Assembly (NCBI GenBank): GCA_024643945.1
Contig: JAHELX010000208.1
Span: forward strand, 1 to 9,480
Direction: 5' to 3'
Length of the DNA stretch: 9,480 bases
DNA from: Anaerolineales bacterium
Lineage (GTDB): Bacteria; Chloroflexota; Anaerolineae; 4572-78; NAK82
Positions 5,664 to 9,480 of this stretch are shown piece by piece. Position numbers and translations under genes: made by a program. The notes below the pieces were generated by a model. The model ran no database searches and was not told where the DNA came from. It saw only the letters and a list, made by a program, of their open reading frames with translations. The first letter of the stretch is position 1, and every line of letters starts with the position of its first letter.

Positions 5664-6863
5664 ATGAAAGGCAAGATGAGAGGTGTAACGCTTTTTGCGG
5701 ACTGGGATCCCAGGCCGGACTTTGTCCTGGGACCCAAAGACATCGAGGGCAAGCAGACCTACCTGGGCAGTCGCGTATGGCGGAACCCAATGATGAAGAT
5801 CGTCGAGTACGGCATCCCCACACCCGGTCCCCGGGATGTGTTGCTCGAAGTGAAGGCGTGCGGCATCTGCGGTAGTGATGTGCACATAGCCCAGGCCGAT
5901 GAGGAAGGTTATATCTGGTATCCGGGCCTCACGGGGTTCCCAATTATCTTGGGCCACGAAGTGTCGGGCGTTGTCATCGAGGCGGGCAGCGAAGCCCGTG
6001 ACAAGACGACGAACAGGCCATTCAAGGGCGGAGAACGGGTGTGCACCGAAGAGATGATCTGGTGCGGCGAGTGCAGGCCCTGCGCCGATGGGTACCCTAA
6101 CCACTGCGAACGGCTCGACGAGATCGGCATCAACATCCACGGAGGGTTTGCCAAGTACCTGGTCGTTCCCGCCCGCACCCTGTGGAGCCTTGAGCCTCTG
6201 GCGGATCGCTATGACGACCAGGACATCTTTGTAGCCGGGAGCCTGGTGGAGCCGACCAGCGTCGCCTACACGGCCGTTATCGAGCGAGGCGGAGGCATCC
6301 GCCCTGGAGACAAGGTGGTCATCTGCGGCGGTGGGCCCGTGGGCATGGCAGCCTGTGCGATCATGAAGAGACAGGGTGCTTCAGTCGTCATCATCTCCGA
6401 GCCCGAAAGGTCGCGGGCCCAGCTTGGCCTGAAGATGGGCGCCGACTATGCCATCGACCCCACCACAGAGAATTTTGTCGAGAAGGTCCTGGACTTGACC
6501 CACGGGATGGGTGCCGACCTTTACCTGGAAGCAACGGGCCTGCCCACCATCGTTTACCCTCAGATCGAGCAGACAATCTGGCTGGGCCGGACGCTCAACG
6601 CGACGGTTGTCGTGTTGGCGCGTGCCGATGCCAAGATGCCCGTGACGGGCGAAGTACTCCAGGTCAGAAGAGCCAGCATTGTTGGCTCTCAGGGCCACTC
6701 TGGACATGGAACCTTTCCCAGGGTGATCGACTGCATGTCCGGTGGAATGGACATGACGCGAATCGTCACCAGGCGGATCAGCCTGGATGAGGTGCCAGAG
6801 AATGTTGTGATGTTGCGCGACGATCGTCAGGAGTGCAAGATCACTTGCGTTGCGTTTGACTAG
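5664..6863 (+). CDS. Zinc-dependent dehydrogenase resembling scyllo-inosose 3-dehydrogenase (IolM)
   Basis: This 399-residue MDR enzyme is longer than usual because of an N-terminal extension (LFADWDPRPDFVLG) and an insertion near 108-122. Key residues are C69 (CGICGSDVH), H98-E99 (LGHEVSG), structural cysteines C134, C137, C140 and C148, E196 (SLVEPTSVAY), glycine motif GGGPVG at 222-227, and E246 favouring NAD. From memory, the motifs DEEGYIWYPGLTGFP, SLVEPTSVAY and GSQGHSGHGTFPRVI are near-identical to T. maritima TM0412 (IolM). That enzyme oxidises scyllo-inosose to a diketo-inositol in that organism's myo-inositol pathway. AAAGGAG at 5646-5652 precedes the ATG. The 145-bp gap before it shows no clear promoter or hairpin. 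The family match is strong, but here a kinase rather than a diketo-inositol hydrolase follows, so the substrate may differ. Confidence 0.82.
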   Translation: MKGKMRGVTLFADWDPRPDFVLGPKDIEGKQTYLGSRVWRNPMMKIVEYGIPTPGPRDVLLEVKACGICGSDVHIAQADEEGYIWYPGLTGFPIILGHEVSGVVIEAGSEARDKTTNRPFKGGERVCTEEMIWCGECRPCADGYPNHCERLDEIGINIHGGFAKYLVVPARTLWSLEPLADRYDDQDIFVAGSLVEPTSVAYTAVIERGGGIRPGDKVVICGGGPVGMAACAIMKRQGASVVIISEPERSRAQLGLKMGADYAIDPTTENFVEKVLDLTHGMGADLYLEATGLPTIVYPQIEQTIWLGRTLNATVVVLARADAKMPVTGEVLQVRRASIVGSQGHSGHGTFPRVIDCMSGGMDMTRIVTRRISLDEVPENVVMLRDDRQECKITCVAFD

Positions 6864-6878
6864 GCAAGGACACTCACT

Positions 6879-6966
6879 GGACCAGTCTCAGAAGCAGCCC
6901 GCCTCTGGGCATTGTGGTCACCGCGTCACAGTCGCCCAGCGTCGCCGGTGAACATGAGACTGGTCC
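6879..6966 (+). promoter_or_regulatory. Nested inverted-repeat leader ahead of the FGGY kinase gene
   Basis: A perfect 12-bp inverted repeat, GGACCAGTCTCA (6879-6890) and TGAGACTGGTCC (6955-6966), encloses a second 6-bp one, CTGGGC (6905-6910) and GCCCAG (6934-6939). A further short pair TGTG/CACA (6913-6916, 6927-6930) lies inside that. Together they fill most of the 130-bp gap between the second dehydrogenase and the kinase, ending 27 bp before the kinase start. No T run follows, so it is not a simple terminator. It may be an RNA processing, stabilising or translation-control structure, or a DNA-binding site. It fits no riboswitch class that I recognise. Confidence 0.55.
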
Positions 6967-6993
6967 GGCCTTATCGCATCGACACAGGACAAC

Positions 6994-8505
6994 ATGCGAC
7001 GACTGCTGGGAATCGATCTGGGAACAAGCGGCTTGAAGGCGGCCGTCTTTGATCTTGACGGCATGCTCGTCGGCCTGGGCAGGGTGACGAACCAATACCT
7101 GCCCGGGCCTGTGGGATGGGCAGAACAGGATCCCAAAGCATGGTGGACAGGTTGTTGCGAAGCGGTTCAGAAGGCGCTGGCTCAAGCAGGGAGCCCGGCT
7201 GCCGACGTGGCTGCGCTGGGCGTGTGTGGCTTTCATCACTGCCCCGTATTTGTCGACGCTGAGGGAGAGCCAGTCCGGCCCACCATCGTGACCCACGACA
7301 GCCGCCTGGGTGAGAGCCTGGAGGACCTGCGGCGAAGCGGCATCCTGGAAAATGTGGTTGGTATTTCGGGAAGTCGAGTGATGACGGGCCACTTTCCACC
7401 CATCTACCACCTGGTGTGCACCCTGGATCCCAGCATCATAGACGACACCCGCTGGATTCTTCTGGCCAAGGACTATCTGCGGTTTCGGTTGACGGGACAA
7501 ATGGGCACAGAACTCTGCGATGCCACCGGCACCAACCTTATCGCCATGCCAGAGCAGAACTGGAGCGACTCTTTGTGTTCGCTGCTGCACGTGCCCCGGG
7601 ACAAGCTGCCCGAGATCGGCCGGTCAGACCAGGTTGCAGGCTATGTAACTGGAGAAGCATCGCGAGCCACTGGTCTTCGAGCAGGAACCCCCGTCGTCTA
7701 TGGCGGTGGTGACTCGCATTGTGCCCTGGTTGGGCTGGGCGTTCTGGGTTCGGGAGAGGCAGGATTATTGCTGGGCACAAACAGCACGCTGCGGGCGTCG
7801 TTCGCTGGCCTCGTCAAGCCGCTAGAGTATATGGTCTGGATCCAGCAGCATGTCGTACCCGAACGCTTCACGGTCTCGGCCTCATCGATGGCAGGTTCAT
7901 CTGTCCTGGCCTGGTTCAAAGGCTTGTGCTTCCAAGATGCACATGAGGGACCGGTGACCTACCGCAAGCTGGAGTCGCTAGCGGCAGGCGTCGCCGCCGG
8001 TAGCGATGGATTGCTCTTCCATCCATATCTTTTTGGCGAGCGATCCCCTTTCTACAATCCCGAGGCACGAGGTGCTTTTCTGGGTATCCGGCACTGGCAT
8101 GACAGAGGACACCTGGTGCGGAGCATCATGGAGGGAGTGGCATTCGCCATTGCCAATTGCCTGGATGCGGTTCGGGCTATTGCCCAAGAAAGGAATGAGG
8201 AGTTGAAGGTCATCCGCACCGGACATAGCGGTGGAAGCCAGCTTTCGGTCTGGAGGCAGATCATCACCGATGCCTTGGACCAGGCCATTGAGGTCGTGGA
8301 TGTCGACGAACCAGGTTGCTTGGGTGCCGCCTTGCTGGCCGGGGTGGGAACCGGCATCTATGAGGATATGCCATCTGCCATTCAGCGGACCGTGCGGGTC
8401 ACGACCCGCTCTTTGCCAGACCCGGCAAGTGCGGCGCTCTACCAGGACCGAAGGGACGTGTTCAACGATGTCTATCGAGCCCTGGAATCACGGCTGTACC
8501 GGTGA
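6994..8505 (+). CDS. FGGY-family carbohydrate kinase (xylulokinase-like)
   Basis: This 503-residue protein has the complete two-lobed FGGY sugar kinase layout. DLGTSGLKAAVFD (8-20) is the first phosphate loop, GWAEQDPKAWW (41-51) the conserved N-lobe segment, and THDSR (100-104) replaces the WxDxR-type sugar contact. AKDYLRFRLTG (158-168) follows. YGGGDSHCALVGLG (236-249) carries the probable catalytic base D240. GERSPFYNPEARGAFLGI (348-365) is the FGGY signature region, and the C-lobe has TGHSGGS then VWRQIITDAL near 405-425. It would phosphorylate a free ketose, polyol or related compound using ATP. The QMHG-type motif of xylulokinases is replaced by GFHHCPVF (79-86), so the substrate is probably not simply D-xylulose. 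An AGGA site at about 6981-6984 serves the ATG. A nested inverted repeat precedes it. Confidence 0.9.
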   Translation: MRRLLGIDLGTSGLKAAVFDLDGMLVGLGRVTNQYLPGPVGWAEQDPKAWWTGCCEAVQKALAQAGSPAADVAALGVCGFHHCPVFVDAEGEPVRPTIVTHDSRLGESLEDLRRSGILENVVGISGSRVMTGHFPPIYHLVCTLDPSIIDDTRWILLAKDYLRFRLTGQMGTELCDATGTNLIAMPEQNWSDSLCSLLHVPRDKLPEIGRSDQVAGYVTGEASRATGLRAGTPVVYGGGDSHCALVGLGVLGSGEAGLLLGTNSTLRASFAGLVKPLEYMVWIQQHVVPERFTVSASSMAGSSVLAWFKGLCFQDAHEGPVTYRKLESLAAGVAAGSDGLLFHPYLFGERSPFYNPEARGAFLGIRHWHDRGHLVRSIMEGVAFAIANCLDAVRAIAQERNEELKVIRTGHSGGSQLSVWRQIITDALDQAIEVVDVDEPGCLGAALLAGVGTGIYEDMPSAIQRTVRVTTRSLPDPASAALYQDRRDVFNDVYRALESRLYR

Positions 8506-8570
8506 TGACGCGATGGGTTTATAGTGTGCGTCTGAGCGCGCTTCTAAGGTGCCAAAGCGCCTGTCCAGTG

Positions 8571-8576
8571 AGGAGG
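8571..8576 (+). promoter_or_regulatory. Ribosome binding site deciding the start of the SDR gene
   Basis: AGGAGG lies 11 bases before the ATG at 8588. It falls inside the longer open frame that could start at GTG 8549, which has no comparable site, so the ATG is the better start. Confidence 0.75.
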
Positions 8577-8587
8577 CAACAAGAAAA

Positions 8588-9403
8588 ATGACTTCAGCGT
8601 ATGCAGATCTGGCCGGCCAGGTGGCCCTGATCACGGGCGGGGCCGGGGCAATCGGACGGGCTATTGGAAAAGGGTTGCTCAGGGCCGGCGCCCGGGTTGG
8701 CCTGGTGGACATTGCCGAGGAGAGGCTGCAAAGCTTTGGGGTTGAGTTGGCGACCGAGGTCGGCCCGGGCAGAGTTCTGACTATCGTGGCCGATGTATGC
8801 GACAGCCAGCAGGTGAGGCAGGCCTTTGACCGAACCTTGGAGAAATTCGGGCGGCTGGACATTCTGGTCAACAACGCCGCGACCACCCAGATCAAGGCTG
8901 TGGATGCCCTATCTGATGCGGACATCGATCTGATCATCGACACAAACCTGAAAGGCTACATAAAGTGTGCTCGCGAAGCGGTCAGGATTATGAAACGGGC
9001 CGGTACCAAAGGAACGATGCTCTTTATTTCCTCGAAGAATGGCCTACAAGGTGCGGCAAACAAAAGTCTCTACTGTGCCACCAAGGGCGGTGAACTGACG
9101 CTGGCCCGATCTCTGGCCTTGGAACTGGGCGAGTTTGGGATACGCGTGAACTCTATATGCCCAGATGCGGTGCTGCAGGGCTCTGCCCTTTGGGAGGATG
9201 ACAGCTACCGGCTCGGTACCGCAAGGCGCTACCATATCTCCGAGGATGAGATACCCGAGTATTACAGGCAGCGCTGCGCCCTCAAGACGAACATCGAGCC
9301 AGTGGATGTGGCCAATGCGGCTTTGTTCCTGTTGTCTCGTAACGCGGCCAAGATCACCGGTGCCATTCTGACCGTGGATGGGGGCGTCGCGTTCGTACGC
9401 TAG
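8588..9403 (+). CDS. Short-chain dehydrogenase/reductase (SDR), rhamnulose-aldolase-associated type
   Basis: From the ATG this is a 271-residue classical SDR. It has the cofactor motif TGGAGAIG (16-23), D41 at the end of the second strand (NAD preference), and NNAA at 95-98. The catalytic residues are N120, a serine at 148/149 (ISSKN), Y162 and K166 (YCATK). The C-terminal part has NSICPDAVLQGSALW, then ISEDEIPEYYRQRCALK and TVDGGV. In my recollection this pattern is characteristic of the SDR domain fused behind class II aldolase in bifunctional rhamnulose-1-phosphate aldolase/dehydrogenases, but here it stands alone with no aldolase in view. It is probably a soluble oxidoreductase acting on a hydroxy-aldehyde or sugar alcohol of the same pathway. 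It lies 82 bp after the kinase stop. No convincing terminator is visible from 9404 to 9480, so the operon may continue. Confidence 0.9.
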   Translation: MTSAYADLAGQVALITGGAGAIGRAIGKGLLRAGARVGLVDIAEERLQSFGVELATEVGPGRVLTIVADVCDSQQVRQAFDRTLEKFGRLDILVNNAATTQIKAVDALSDADIDLIIDTNLKGYIKCAREAVRIMKRAGTKGTMLFISSKNGLQGAANKSLYCATKGGELTLARSLALELGEFGIRVNSICPDAVLQGSALWEDDSYRLGTARRYHISEDEIPEYYRQRCALKTNIEPVDVANAALFLLSRNAAKITGAILTVDGGVAFVR

Positions 9404-9480
9404 CGAACCCAAGGCCTGACCCCCGAGGTGTAGGGTGCAAAAACCTCCTCCCAACAAAACGTGCTCGAGAGAACAAAGCT

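Noticed and set aside
5289..6140. Long minus-strand open frame (283 codons) opposite the isomerase and second dehydrogenase
   Set aside because: It is antisense to two well-supported genes, shows no family motifs and has no Shine-Dalgarno. It is a product of GC-rich codon use.
6874..7590. Minus-strand open frame of 238 codons opposite the kinase
   Set aside because: Antisense of clear FGGY kinase motifs with no recognisable domain.
8549..8587. GTG start giving a 13-residue longer SDR
   Set aside because: AGGAGG at 8571-8576 sits inside that extension and serves the ATG at 8588, and the extra residues are not family-like.
9404..9480. Terminator after the SDR gene
   Set aside because: Only a 5-bp GAGGT/ACCTC pairing with no T run is visible, which is too weak to call.
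1..9480. CRISPR array, insertion sequence or intact integrase
   Set aside because: No short regularly spaced repeats and no transposase or integrase motifs were seen on either strand.

Overview
The window is bacterial DNA of moderately high GC by eye, with TTG and GTG start codons next to strong purine-rich Shine-Dalgarno sites. A MalT-like LuxR ATPase regulator, a DUF4160/DUF2442 pair, an imperfect palindromic REP-like element and a LacI-led dehydrogenase operon are together typical of Chloroflexota (Anaerolineae-like) genomes or metagenome bins. That assignment is an inference from gene style only, and no rRNA or other phylogenetic marker is present.

Left third (1-2410): this is a worn, rearranged region. 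It opens with the N-terminal 143 codons of a MalT-type STAND ATPase regulator on the minus strand (start 431), running off the left edge, with a near-consensus promoter at 528-556. Next comes a DUF2442 gene (744-1019, minus). The tail of a DUF4160 gene lies just upstream of it, and only about 37 codons of that tail survive. The pair is bracketed by two diverged 71-bp direct repeats (644-714 and 1438-1508), each carrying a 12-bp-stem hairpin. Between the repeats are a large imperfect inverted repeat (1180-1310) and a fragment matching the 3' end of a tRNA (probably tRNA-Asp), followed by its own terminator. Further right, the last ~54 codons of an AraC-type regulator (minus) abut the C-terminal ~209 codons of a GH94/GH36-type carbohydrate-active enzyme (plus). 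Both genes have lost their 5' parts at the same junction, as expected if one deletion removed the shared control region and N-termini of a divergent regulator/enzyme pair.

Right three quarters (2411-9403): this is an intact, co-directional carbohydrate module. A near-consensus promoter with a palindromic operator precedes a LacI-family repressor (TTG start). Downstream are a zinc-dependent medium-chain dehydrogenase (MDR), a TIM-barrel sugar isomerase/epimerase, and a second MDR closely resembling scyllo-inosose 3-dehydrogenase (IolM of Thermotoga). An FGGY-family sugar kinase follows, preceded by a nested inverted-repeat leader. The last gene is a short-chain dehydrogenase (SDR) of the type usually found fused to rhamnulose-1-phosphate aldolase.

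Taken together, three oxidoreductases, an isomerase and a kinase under one LacI regulator suggest catabolism of a polyol, cyclitol or unusual sugar by oxidation, isomerisation and phosphorylation. The substrate cannot be read from the sequence. The combination does not match the Bacillus-type iol pathway or the Thermotoga IolG/M/N/O pathway as I know them. No transporter, aldolase or Gfo/Idh-type inositol dehydrogenase lies in the window, so the operon may continue to the right.
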